Of a DNA stretch of 64,000 nucleotides, positions 26,598 through 35,237 are shown piece after piece (the stretch's first letter is position 1; every line of letters begins with the position of its first letter). The notes beneath the pieces are model-generated. The model saw only the letters and a program-made list of their open reading frames with translations. It did not search any database and was not told the DNA's origin. A program made the translations under genes and the position numbers. This DNA is from Spirosoma lacussanchae (GTDB taxonomy: Bacteria; Bacteroidota; Bacteroidia; Cytophagales; Spirosomataceae): contig NZ_SWJG01000003.1 in assembly GCF_005870035.1 (NCBI RefSeq), positions 186,001 to 250,000 on the forward strand, written 5' to 3'.

Positions 26598-27501
26598 GGG
26601 TGAGTCAGGTTACGGATATGTGACTACAATACGATTAGTTAATCATGAGCTAGCAAAAATCATGGCATAGTGCTAAATGGGCAAGTAAAACTACTTAATT
26701 ACGACAGCCGTAATTTGAATTACATAGTTAGTAAAAGATTATTTGGTGTAAAAATACTGGAATTGGGCGTAAGTATTTATTGGTTACAGATTGGCAGCTG
26801 ATCTGATGAATGTTCATCCATAGAAAATTAATATTCGGATAAAAAAATAAGCTATTCAGATAGTATTTGTGCCCATATGAGTGCTGTAACCCCCTTCAGG
26901 CCACAGTTGGCAATAGTTTAGCTTACTGTATGTGCGGAAAGAAGACAAACAAGTTTATAAGGATCGCTTGGGGTTAATACCTGGTTTTTATGAACATTCT
27001 TTCATGTTAACTCCGTCCATGCCGGTAGTGGCGTAGCTATTAGCCAGCAGACTGGGTAACCCCCACAACATTATGTTCATACAGACTCAAAGCAGAAAAG
27101 TTTTGGGATTGGGCGAGATGCGTATATGCTATACCGTTAGATCTGGTCAGGTGGGGTTAGGAAGGAAGCGGGCCTTTTCGAGTGCCTGCTTTTTTAGCCG
27201 TTATCCGGGAGAGATAAACCCTGCGGCTTCGGTAGCCGGCAAGCCAGTCCCATCAGGTAGTGAAAACGTGAAAAGTATAAACACAGCATAGAAATGAACA
27301 TGGTTACTGACGTTTTACAAAATGGACATATGGCACTTTGGACCTACTGTGTCTATGGCTGTTTAGCTCTTCTGCTCATGTCTCAACCAGTATCGGTATC
27401 TGGTTGGGCCTATGGCGTGGTAATTTCAGTCATTGAGAGCACTGCATTTCGCGAATAACTGACCAAGGGACATAAAAGAAGCATTGGTAACAACGGACTG
27501 A

Positions 27502-27660
27502 TTTACAGCCGTATATCCTGGTCATTTTGCATTGGAACGCCTGGTCAGTTTACAGCGAAACCAGGTGGTCAATATCCCCGAAACTCCCAGTCAGAGCCCT
27601 GCCCAGATGAATAGCGGACAGTTGTACAACTTCGATTTCATGCTGGAACAGATTCCGTAA
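27502..27660 (+). pseudogene. Possible C-terminal gene remnant
   Basis: An open stretch of 52 codons ends in TAA and reads as plausible protein (for example RLVSLQRNQVVNIPE and LYNFDFMLEQIP), but it has no good start and is cut by a stop immediately upstream. It looks like the tail of a decayed gene. I cannot name the family; a chance frame is possible. Confidence 0.3.
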
Positions 27661-27671
27661 TTCCAATAAAC

Positions 27672-27698
27672 GGGAGCGTAGCGTTTAGCTACGCTCCC
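27672..27698. repeat. Perfect hairpin before the secreted-protein operon
   Basis: GGGAGCGTAGC and GCTACGCTCCC form an 11-bp perfect stem around GTTTA. It ends 28 bases upstream of the ATG at 27727 and just after the gene remnant. No U-run follows, so it may be a leader element or a leftover terminator. Confidence 0.55.
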
Positions 27699-27726
27699 TA
27701 TACCTCTCAATTTGTTGTTTACGATC

Positions 27727-28290
27727 ATGAAAAAAGTTCTCCTGACTATCTGTCTGCTGAGCCTGTCTTTAGTCGGAATGGCCCAGACGGTTGATTACAC
27801 ACTGCGGTACGACATTCCCAAAGCCCGCTACGAGGTGTACGCCCGGCCCAATTTCACCCAGAGTCAGTATAACTGGGGTAGTGCGCAGGTATCGGTGGTT
27901 ACGCCCTCGTCCCTGGCCAACGCGGCATTTACTGTCACTAGTGTAGCCGCCGGTGGCTGGACAGACAACTCGCAGGCCTACGATGTACAGGGGTCCGATT
28001 TTCACGGTGTTGGCTCTACCGGTCTGAAAGTAGATCTGACAGCGAACCAGGAAACACTACTGTTTCACTTTACCCTGCCGGGGGGCGTTTGTTTGCCAGG
28101 CCTGCGGCTCTACATCAACGGTGTCGATCCGAATTCGAGCGTGCCCGGTATGCTGGGGGGCGATTTTGCCAATACCATGTACTCGGCCAACGATATACTG
28201 GGGGCCAATAACCTCTATATACAGAACTATGCCAATGGAGGTACGGTCTGTACTAATTGTACGTTGACAGCACCCACCCTAAGCAAATAA
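27727..28290 (+). CDS. Exported beta-rich protein, paralogue of the gene at 29175
   Basis: A 187-residue exported protein; ATG at 27727 begins a signal peptide (MKKVLLTICLLSLSLVGMAQ), and the in-frame TTG 15 bases earlier is less likely. The mature part aligns along its length with the N-terminal 180 residues of the protein at 29175: RYEVYAR.NF against RYEVLAKPDF, AQVSVVTP against SQVSVVLP, then WTDNS against WADNS, DFHGV, and DPNSSVPGM.GGDF against DPNSGAPGMKGGDF. This looks like a conserved extracellular beta-sandwich module, perhaps cohesin-like. Unlike its paralogue it lacks a C-terminal sorting domain and ends with a Cys-x-x-Cys (VCTNC). First gene of three with gaps of 4 and 16 bases. 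Confidence 0.85.
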   Translation: MKKVLLTICLLSLSLVGMAQTVDYTLRYDIPKARYEVYARPNFTQSQYNWGSAQVSVVTPSSLANAAFTVTSVAAGGWTDNSQAYDVQGSDFHGVGSTGLKVDLTANQETLLFHFTLPGGVCLPGLRLYINGVDPNSSVPGMLGGDFANTMYSANDILGANNLYIQNYANGGTVCTNCTLTAPTLSK

Positions 28291-28294
28291 ATGT

Positions 28295-29158
28295 ATGTTC
28301 AGGAAACAAGTTTATATCTGGCTGCTAAGCGTCATGGCCGTTGTGGTGCTGCCACTCGGTCAGCGTGTGACGGCCTCCGGTTTAGAGAACGATAATGAGT
28401 CACTGACCAGAACCTGGATCGCAGATTCAGACGCGGATGGGGTAGACGATGCCAATGACCTATGTCCAGGCACGCCTGCCGGTACGCCCGTCAACACCTA
28501 CGGCTGCCCGACCGACGTAGCCAGTTGCGACTATACTACCTCTACGGTCATGCTGGTTAGTACGGGTGGTAGCAGCGGTGGCACGGTGAGTACGCGTTAT
28601 GTGCTGGCCAGCAACAATGGTACTATTTTGCAGATCAACCCAACCGCCACCTTTACGGGTCTGAGCGGTACGGCTACCTACATGGCGCTGGCCGTAACCT
28701 TCGAGGGAGCTGCCACCAACCTGACTGTAGGTAGCGCGCTGAGCGCTGTAACGGCGAGTTGCCTGGACTGGTCAAACGCACTGGTGTTCAAAGCCTGTGT
28801 GCAGGGACCGGTTACCTGCGATTATCAGGTTGGGCAAACCATCACGCTGCAGGCAGCCGGTGGCAGCAGTGGCGCCGGCATCAAGACCAGCTATGTCTTG
28901 ACCGATGCGGGGGGGAAGTTGGTAAAAGTGGCCAGTTCGCCTTCGTTTAACAGCTCTGATCTGGCAGCCGGTACGTACATGGCCTACGCATTAACCTATA
29001 CCGACGATGCGAGCATCGCTAATCTGGTCGCTAATGGCGTGAACACACTCAACCAGGTAACCGCCAGCTGTCTGGTAAGGTCGTCGGCCGTTTCAATAAC
29101 GGTTTGTGGCTGTCCGCCAGCTGTCTGCGTACCGGTGGTGGTAAGTCGTTTACGATAA
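28295..29158 (+). CDS. Exported protein with thrombospondin type 3-like repeat and tandem modules
   Basis: A 287-residue exported protein. After a signal sequence (VYIWLLSVMAVVVLPLG) comes one Ca2+-binding thrombospondin type 3-like stretch, DSDADGVDDANDLCPGT, of the kind found in OmpA-linked linkers. Two tandem modules of about 95 residues follow. Each begins with CDY, has GGSSG then a YVL strand, ATYMALAVT or GTYMAYALT, and ends VTASCL, so they are internal duplicates likely stabilised by disulphides. The end is Cys-rich (CGCPPAVC) and has no recognised sorting tail. It lies between two paralogous secreted genes, suggesting a shared extracellular assembly. Function unknown. Confidence 0.8.
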   Translation: MFRKQVYIWLLSVMAVVVLPLGQRVTASGLENDNESLTRTWIADSDADGVDDANDLCPGTPAGTPVNTYGCPTDVASCDYTTSTVMLVSTGGSSGGTVSTRYVLASNNGTILQINPTATFTGLSGTATYMALAVTFEGAATNLTVGSALSAVTASCLDWSNALVFKACVQGPVTCDYQVGQTITLQAAGGSSGAGIKTSYVLTDAGGKLVKVASSPSFNSSDLAAGTYMAYALTYTDDASIANLVANGVNTLNQVTASCLVRSSAVSITVCGCPPAVCVPVVVSRLR

Positions 29159-29174
29159 ACCCGTTCGAAAAGAC

Positions 29175-30017
29175 ATGAAAACATTATATTCACTGATCAC
29201 TAGTTTTTGCCTGGCTGGCCCCATGATTGCCGCCGAGGCCCAGCCACAGGTGCAGTTGCGACTGGCCTTCAACACCGAGTCGAATCGCTACGAGGTGCTG
29301 GCCAAGCCCGATTTTTCGGCAAAGAATTTTGTCTGGGGGCCGTCGCAGGTATCGGTGGTACTACCGGCCGAGGTCGCCAACGAACCGCTGGCGGTGCGCA
29401 GTACTAATGTGGGCGACTGGGCCGATAACTCGGTCGTTTGTGGCCCTGAATCGGCAAAGGCGCTCGATTTTCACGGCGTTACAAGTCCGGGTGGTAAGGT
29501 TGACCTGGTAGCTGGCGAAGAGTTTGTGCTGTTCGATTTTATCCTGAAGAGTGGCTACGTGGCCAACGTTCGCCTGTTCGACAACCTCACGGACCCCAAT
29601 TCGGGCGCACCCGGTATGAAGGGGGGCGATTTTCAGAGCTATATGGCCGACCAACGGGGTAATGACTACCTGCGGGTTAACAGCCAGCTGGTTCCGCTGT
29701 TGGTGAAAAACACCGCAGAGGGTCTGGCGCTGGATGCCGACGAGGCCGGTAAGTCGATTCGGGTGGTAGCCTATCCGAACCCGAGCGCCATTGGCAAGTT
29801 CCGGTTGTACCTGAAGGGCTTCCCGCGCGATGAAGTGGTTCGGGTTGAGATGACCAGCCGGTCTGGCAAGCCGTTTCAGTCGTTCGATGAAAAAGTAGAG
29901 ACGCTGGCCGGCCGCGAAATCAACGCGCCGACTACCGAAGATGCCTTTTTTATCGTGACCGTAAACCGCCCGGCTTTTCGGCAGCAGTTCAGCCAGAAGG
30001 TTCTCATCGGCGAGTAA
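29175..30017 (+). CDS. Secreted protein with probable type IX sorting domain
   Basis: A 280-residue protein: signal peptide (SLITSFCLAGPMIAAEAQ), a module of about 180 residues homologous to the protein at 27727, and a C-terminal domain starting near residue 196. That domain (VVAYPNPSAIGKFRLYLKG, later VEMTSRSGKP, ending FSQKVLIGE) has the pattern of type A sorting domains of the type IX secretion system. It is therefore likely exported through the outer membrane and perhaps anchored at the cell surface. It ends the three-gene unit, which closes with a bidirectional terminator. The ligand of the N-terminal module is unknown. Confidence 0.85.
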   Translation: MKTLYSLITSFCLAGPMIAAEAQPQVQLRLAFNTESNRYEVLAKPDFSAKNFVWGPSQVSVVLPAEVANEPLAVRSTNVGDWADNSVVCGPESAKALDFHGVTSPGGKVDLVAGEEFVLFDFILKSGYVANVRLFDNLTDPNSGAPGMKGGDFQSYMADQRGNDYLRVNSQLVPLLVKNTAEGLALDADEAGKSIRVVAYPNPSAIGKFRLYLKGFPRDEVVRVEMTSRSGKPFQSFDEKVETLAGREINAPTTEDAFFIVTVNRPAFRQQFSQKVLIGE

Positions 30018-30032
30018 ATTTTATACCTGCGA

Positions 30033-30070
30033 AAACGCCCGCTGCCGAAGTAATTCAGCAGCGGGCGTTT
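30033..30070. terminator. Bidirectional terminator between convergent genes
   Basis: AAACGCCCGCTGC pairs perfectly with GCAGCGGGCGTTT across a 12-base loop that can itself form a short stem. It lies between the secreted-protein operon and the Gfo/Idh/MocA gene and can serve both, with A and T runs flanking the GC core. Confidence 0.8.
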
Positions 30071-30096
30071 CTGTTTTCGGCCGTCGGGCCGTTGGC

Positions 30097-31443
30097 CTAG
30101 ACCGCAATCGTCTTACCCGGTACGGCAATGGGATAGAGCCCATCTTTATCGGGCAGGCTCTTCGGCATGGCGTCCCAGGCAAGCGTAGCCGGGAAGAGGT
30201 CGATCTGCGAGTTCAGCGCTTCGTCCCACTTCACGACCTTGCCCGAATAGGTAGCCATGCGACCCATGATGGCCGTCATCGTGCTTTTGGCGCCATTCTC
30301 GGCATCCGCAAACTTGTATTGTCCCCTGGCAATGGCATCGAACAGTTCGTCATGCTCGATCTGGTAGGGGTTGCCGTCGGCTTTGCTGTTATGAACGTAG
30401 AGGGGGGCTCCTTTGTAGGGTAGCAGTGCGCTCTTTTGGCCAAACGTGTCGATTTTTCCTTTGGTGCCGAGGAATTTCTCGTCAACGATGCTGTAGGTGC
30501 CCTCGTAATGACGGCACTGGCTGTTGATGGTGGTGCCGTCGGCATAGGTGAAGTCGACGATGTGATGGTCGAAAATTTCGCCATAGTCCTTCCCGTTTCG
30601 AACCTGCCGCCCGCCTGTTCCCTGACACGACACCGGATAGCCCTGTTTGACCCAGTTTGCTACGTCGATGTTATGAATGTGCTGCTCATTGATATGGTCG
30701 CCACAGAGCCAGTTGAAGTAATACCAGTTCCGCATCTGGTAGTCCATCTCGGTCTGATTCGGTTTACGCGGCTTTTGCCAGACGCCCCCACTTACCCAAT
30801 ACACCTGCCCACCAACAATGTCGCCCAGCGCCCCGTCGTGAATACGCTTGATCATTTCGCGGTAAACGGGCTGGTAGTGGCGCTGTAGACCAACCACAAC
30901 GTTTAGTTTTTTCTTCTTGGCCTCTTCCGCTGCGGCCAGCACTTTCCGGACTCCGGGCGCATCGGTCGCTACCGGTTTCTCCATGAATACGTGCTTGCCC
31001 TGCCGAACGGCTTCTTCGAAATGACTGGGCCGGAAACCCGGTGGCGTTGCCAGAATAACCACATCGGCCAGCGCGATCGCCTGCTTGTAGGCCTCGAAGC
31101 CGACAAACTTATGATCCTCGGGCACCTCTACCCTAGGAGAACCATCGGCGGCTTTGGCACCCCGCTCCATAAGCGACTTATACGCGTCGTCGATCCGATC
31201 GCGATAGGCGTCGGCCATGGCCACGATTTTTACGTTCTGTTTCGTGCTCAGGGCCTGTTGAGCTGCTCCGGTACCACGGCCCCCGCAACCGATCAGGGCA
31301 ATCTTAATGGTATCGTTCACTGAAAAATGGTAGCCCGGACCTGCCGTAGCACCAAAAGGAAGGCTGCTTAACAGGGCGCCACCTGTCAGTAGCCCCGATG
31401 TTTTCAGGAAACCACGCCGGTCCTGGTTCGATTCGTTTGTCAT
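30097..31443 (-). CDS. Tat-exported Gfo/Idh/MocA-family oxidoreductase
   Basis: A 448-residue NAD(P)-dependent sugar or inositol dehydrogenase-like protein. ATG at 31443 is chosen because it starts a Tat signal (QDRRGFLKTSGLLTGGALL); an upstream frame of 24 codons has no signal logic. The Rossmann motif IALIGCGGRGTGAA follows, then the signature EKPVATDAPGVRKVL with the usual Lys, and a C-terminal beta-sheet substrate domain with GDHINEQHIHNIDVANW, which carries the likely catalytic His residues. Tat-exported members are frequent in Bacteroidota and Planctomycetota, where a tightly bound cofactor lets them act in the periplasm on glycosides or polyols. No sugar genes are directly adjacent, so the substrate is open. 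Confidence 0.92.
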   Translation of the reverse strand: MTNESNQDRRGFLKTSGLLTGGALLSSLPFGATAGPGYHFSVNDTIKIALIGCGGRGTGAAQQALSTKQNVKIVAMADAYRDRIDDAYKSLMERGAKAADGSPRVEVPEDHKFVGFEAYKQAIALADVVILATPPGFRPSHFEEAVRQGKHVFMEKPVATDAPGVRKVLAAAEEAKKKKLNVVVGLQRHYQPVYREMIKRIHDGALGDIVGGQVYWVSGGVWQKPRKPNQTEMDYQMRNWYYFNWLCGDHINEQHIHNIDVANWVKQGYPVSCQGTGGRQVRNGKDYGEIFDHHIVDFTYADGTTINSQCRHYEGTYSIVDEKFLGTKGKIDTFGQKSALLPYKGAPLYVHNSKADGNPYQIEHDELFDAIARGQYKFADAENGAKSTMTAIMGRMATYSGKVVKWDEALNSQIDLFPATLAWDAMPKSLPDKDGLYPIAVPGKTIAV

Positions 31444-32160
31444 AGCAATTGGCTGGGAGAAAAAATTCCTGATTCGAAAAGGCAACCGGTTGGGTATTAT
31501 ACTTTTCCGCCCCAAAGAATGAGGCTACACATCCCTGGTCTCAAAGCCCGGTTCGGCAGACGGTTGCGGTTCCTGCCCGGAGGGTTTGTTGCTGACGCGT
31601 AGTGGTCCATGCCCCCACGGACCACGGTGATGGGCATGTTGTAGAGACGCAACCCTTTGCGTCTTTTATCCGGATGGTACTAGGTCTTTTATCCGGATGG
31701 TTTGTTGCTGTCGCCTTGGTGGTCTGGGTCCTCACAGACCATGGTTATAAATTACCTGATCCTGTTAGTGCGTATAAAGCGGTCCGTATAATACGTATAG
31801 ATAGTAGGGTGAGTGGGAAGGCATTGGCCGTAAATGGGGGGGGGCGGACTAGCCGAAACAGGCGTTAAATCCATGCATAAACTAATACGGAGCGTTTGCT
31901 GTCCGGTGTTACGCCAGTCGTGGTGTGTGGTTGTTAAGTTACTGTGAATTAAAAACCATAAACAATCTAAGTTGGAAAATATGTAACTCATGGTAGACTA
32001 ATTAGTGAATTAAAATCGATAAATGACGACAAATCGGCCAAAAGCAGGGAAAAAATTTATAAATGGCAAGAAAAATTAGTACTAAACTCAGGCTAATGTT
32101 TAATTTTATCGGCACAAACTAGCCAGTTATCTCATAAACCACGTCTATTTTATAATTCCT
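31444..32160. other. 717-base gap with repeats, upstream of the TonB receptor
   Basis: The left half carries small palindromes and direct repeats (31582..31741, listed separately). The right half is strongly AT-rich and should contain the promoter of the TonB receptor, but I see no exact TAnnTTTG box in it. No frame here looks like a gene. Confidence 0.5.
31582..31741. repeat. Cluster of small intergenic palindromes and direct repeats
   Basis: Two similar blocks begin GGTTTGTTGCTG (31582 and 31698), each followed by a hairpin: GTGGTCC with GGACCAC (31602..31625) and TGGTCTG with CAGACCA (31720..31741). Between them lies AGACGCAA with TTGCGTCT (31645..31664) and an 18-base direct repeat (31661..31678 and 31684..31701). 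The GAGACGCAA palindrome resembles dispersed repeats I recall from Cytophagales genomes. Likely a nest of REP-like elements. Confidence 0.55.
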
Positions 32161-35100
32161 ATGAGCAAATTTATTGCCCACTCATTGCTTGTGCTTTGGG
32201 TAATCTGTTCAGCCAGTATTGCCGCCCTGGCGCAGGGCACGATTACTGGTAAAATAACAGATGACGCCCAGAAAGAACCGCTTGCTGGTATCAGCATCGC
32301 CGTTAAAGGAAAGGTAATCGGCACAATTACCGATACAAAAGGAAACTTCTCGCTGACCACCAACACCGAACGCCCGTTTGTCATTCAGGTCACCGGCGTC
32401 GGATTTCAGTCGCAGGAGTTCACGATCAGTGAGAACCGAACCAACCTGAACATCACGCTGAAAGAGCAGGTGCTGGTGGGCCAGGAGGTCGTTGTATCGG
32501 CATCGCGGGTTGAGGAGAGCGTGTTGAAATCGCCGGTATCGGTCGAAAAAATGGATCTGCGGGCTATTCAGAGCACCCCTTCGGCAAACTTCTACGACGG
32601 TCTGTCCAACGTAAAAGGCGTCGATATCGCTACCCAGGGGCTGCTGTTCAAATCAATCAACATGCGCGGTTTTGGCGCAACGGGTAACCCGCGTACGGTG
32701 CAGATGATTGATGGAATGGATAACTCGGCCCCCGGTCTGAACTTCCCGGTCGACAATATTGCCGGTATTCCGGAGCAGGACATCGAGAGTGTCGAGATTT
32801 TGCCGGGTGCGGCCTCGGCGCTCTATGGGCCTAATGCCATTCAGGGGCTGATTCTGCTGAACAGTAAAAGCCCGTTCCTGTATCAGGGCCTGAGCGCTAA
32901 CGTAAAGACCGGAATCATGAGTGCCTCGAACCGCACAACGCAGAACACCGGCTTCTACGACGCGTCGATCCGGTACGCCAAAGCCTTTAACAACAAGCTG
33001 GCGTTCAAGGTAAACCTGGCCTACCTGAAAGCGCAGGACTGGCAGGCCAACAACTACACTAACCTGAACCCGCTCAATGGAGTAGAAGGCAATGCCGACC
33101 CGAACCGCGGTCCCGGAACGGCTATCAACTACGACGGTACAAACACCTACGGCGACGAAGCCCAGGCTAACCTGCGTTCGGTAGGACAGTCGCTGGTGAC
33201 GGCTCGGCTATTGCCAGCCGCTGCCCTCGGTCTGTTGCCCGACCGGAACGTGAGCCGTACGGGGTATCCGGAGGTAAATCTGGTCGACTACAACACCAAA
33301 AGCCTGAAAGTGAACGGCGCTGTTCATTACCGCCTTACCGATAAAGTAGAGCTGATCGGGCAGGTGAATTACGGCTTCGGCACAACGGTGTATACGGGTA
33401 CCGGCCGGTACTCGCTGCGTGATTTTAGCCTGGCGCAGGGTAAACTCGAACTGCGGGGCGACAACTTTACCCTGCGGGCCTACACTACCCAGGAGCGGTC
33501 GGGTAAGTCGTATACGGCCGGACTGGCCAGTATCTTCCTCAACGAAGCCTGGAAGCCAAGCACAACCTGGTTTGGTCAGTACGTTGGCGCGTACGTGCAG
33601 GCTCGTTCGGCGGGTCAGGCCGATGACGCGGCTCACCTGACGGCGCGGGGCGTGGCTGATCAGGGGCGGCCGCTACCGGGTACCGATGCCTACAACACCC
33701 TCTACGAGCGGGTGCGCAACACGCCCATCAACCAGGGTGGTGGTGCCTTTCAGGACAAGTCGAACCTGTACCACGTTGAAGGATTATACAACTTCAAAAA
33801 CCAGATCAAATTTGCCGATGTGCTGATTGGGGGTAACCTGCGGCAGTATAGTCTGGGGTCGGAAGGAACCCTGTTTGCCGACAACGTAGAAGGCCGCACG
33901 GGTCGGATCGGTATTACGGAGTTTGGTGGGTTCGCGCAGGTGAGCAAATCGTTGTTCAGCGAGCACCTGAAACTGACCGGATCGCTGCGTTACGACAAGA
34001 ACCAGAACTTTGCCGGTCAGTTTACGCCCCGCGTATCGGCCGTGGCAACGTTTGGGGAGCACAATTTCCGGCTGTCGTACCAGACCGGTTTCCGGATTCC
34101 CACTACCCAGAATCAGTACATCGATCTGCTGGTACCTAACGCCCGCCTGATTGGCGGTCTGCCCGAGTTCTATACGCGCTACGGTCTGCAAAACGCCTAC
34201 TCGCGTTCTGACTTAGGAACACTGAGCAGCGATATAACAACGCTGGCCACAAACAGGGATTTTCAGAATCAGGTAATCAACGCACTGACCGCCCAGATTT
34301 TGCCGCTGGTTACGGCTGCTGTGTCGGCTAGTGTAGCGGCTGGACAGATCCCTGCTTCAGCAGCTCCGGCAATTATTCAGCAGGCAGTGACTGCTCAGGT
34401 AACTGCCAATGCTCAGAATGCCATACAGGGCCAGGCTATAAACACGGTAGTTGGTAATCTGAAGCCGTACCAGCGGAAGGAATTCAAGCCCGAGCGTGTG
34501 GCTAATTACGAGATTGGGTATCGGGGGGTGTTTAACAAGCGTCTTTTTGTGGATGCTTATTACTACTACAGTGTGTACACCAACTTTATTGGAAGTGTTA
34601 TATTGGTTCAACCCACGGCTGCGTTTGCCAACGGACTTATTCCGGCTTCGGGCATATTAGGGGGTGGCACACGGCAGGCCTATTCGCTGCCTGCCAACAG
34701 CAGTGAAAAAATTACCGCGTCTGGCTGGGCTATTGGGCTGAACTACTCCCTGCCGAAAGGCTACGGCCTGACGGGTAACATTGCGAACAACACCCTCAAT
34801 AACTTTACCCCCTCACCCGAGTTGCAGACGGCTGCGTTCAATACGCCAAAATATCGCTGGAACGTTGGCTTCAACAAACGCCCGGTCGGTGGCTCGAACA
34901 TCGGCTTTGCAGTAGCCTTCAAGCACCAGGATTCGTTTACCTGGGAAGGCTTTGCGCAGCCATCGGAAACCGGTATTCCACTCTATACCAACACCATTGT
35001 GCCAGCCATCAGCAACCTCGATGCGCAGGTGAACTATAAAGTACAGCGGATCAAGTCGATTGTGAAACTGGGAGCTACCAACCTGTTCGGCAAGCCGTAC

Positions 35101-35175
35101 TTCCAGGCCTATGGTAACCCCTACGTTGGGTCGACCTACTACCTGAGCCTGACGTTCGACGAGCTGCTCAACTAA
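32161..35175 (+). CDS. TonB-dependent receptor with carboxypeptidase-regulatory domain
   Basis: A 1004-residue outer-membrane receptor. Order: signal peptide (LLVLWVICSASIAALAQ), CarboxypepD_reg-like domain (residues 22-105, GTITGKITDDAQKEPLAGIS), plug domain (SVEKMDLRAIQ, MRGFGATGNPRTVQMIDGMD, VEILPGAASALYGPNAIQG), then a beta-barrel ending in an aromatic-type strand (YYLSLTFDELLN). It lacks the SusC hallmark and a SusD partner, so it probably takes up a siderophore, vitamin or other small ligand. An odd Ala/Gln/Val-rich stretch at about residues 685-768 (PLVTAAVSASVAAGQIP and similar) interrupts the barrel. No partner transport genes are adjacent; an APC permease lies 0.9 kb downstream. Confidence 0.93.
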   Translation: MSKFIAHSLLVLWVICSASIAALAQGTITGKITDDAQKEPLAGISIAVKGKVIGTITDTKGNFSLTTNTERPFVIQVTGVGFQSQEFTISENRTNLNITLKEQVLVGQEVVVSASRVEESVLKSPVSVEKMDLRAIQSTPSANFYDGLSNVKGVDIATQGLLFKSINMRGFGATGNPRTVQMIDGMDNSAPGLNFPVDNIAGIPEQDIESVEILPGAASALYGPNAIQGLILLNSKSPFLYQGLSANVKTGIMSASNRTTQNTGFYDASIRYAKAFNNKLAFKVNLAYLKAQDWQANNYTNLNPLNGVEGNADPNRGPGTAINYDGTNTYGDEAQANLRSVGQSLVTARLLPAAALGLLPDRNVSRTGYPEVNLVDYNTKSLKVNGAVHYRLTDKVELIGQVNYGFGTTVYTGTGRYSLRDFSLAQGKLELRGDNFTLRAYTTQERSGKSYTAGLASIFLNEAWKPSTTWFGQYVGAYVQARSAGQADDAAHLTARGVADQGRPLPGTDAYNTLYERVRNTPINQGGGAFQDKSNLYHVEGLYNFKNQIKFADVLIGGNLRQYSLGSEGTLFADNVEGRTGRIGITEFGGFAQVSKSLFSEHLKLTGSLRYDKNQNFAGQFTPRVSAVATFGEHNFRLSYQTGFRIPTTQNQYIDLLVPNARLIGGLPEFYTRYGLQNAYSRSDLGTLSSDITTLATNRDFQNQVINALTAQILPLVTAAVSASVAAGQIPASAAPAIIQQAVTAQVTANAQNAIQGQAINTVVGNLKPYQRKEFKPERVANYEIGYRGVFNKRLFVDAYYYYSVYTNFIGSVILVQPTAAFANGLIPASGILGGGTRQAYSLPANSSEKITASGWAIGLNYSLPKGYGLTGNIANNTLNNFTPSPELQTAAFNTPKYRWNVGFNKRPVGGSNIGFAVAFKHQDSFTWEGFAQPSETGIPLYTNTIVPAISNLDAQVNYKVQRIKSIVKLGATNLFGKPYFQAYGNPYVGSTYYLSLTFDELLN

Positions 35176-35190
35176 GCTGTTCAAACACTA

Positions 35191-35227
35191 AAAAAAGCCG
35201 CTTCCCAATCTGGGAAGCGGCTTTTTT
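35191..35227. terminator. Bidirectional terminator after the TonB receptor
   Basis: A 16-bp perfect stem (35191..35206 with 35212..35227) with a five-base loop, six As on one side and six Ts on the other. It serves the receptor gene and, from the opposite strand, the gene at 35238. Confidence 0.9.
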
Positions 35228-35237
35228 AATAGAATGT

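Larger units (their letters stand above)
26598..27726. other. Gene-poor 1.1-kb gap
   Basis: AT-rich stretch upstream of the LytTR gene and of the secreted-protein operon. It contains four copies of ATGTTCAT or its complement (26810, 26990, 27073, 27294), a short open frame at 27294..27458 (54 codons, weakly protein-like), a gene remnant (27502..27660) and a perfect hairpin (27672..27698). A 72-codon frame at 27073 is not convincing. I see no RNA gene. Confidence 0.5.

Noticed and set aside
27073-27291. A 72-codon frame in the 1.1-kb gap
   Set aside because: No homology-like pattern, no promoter box or ribosome site, and its start overlaps a repeated 8-mer more likely to be regulatory.
31582-31741. 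Possible CRISPR array
   Set aside because: The repeats are few, of unequal spacing, and their units differ; no cas gene is in the window.
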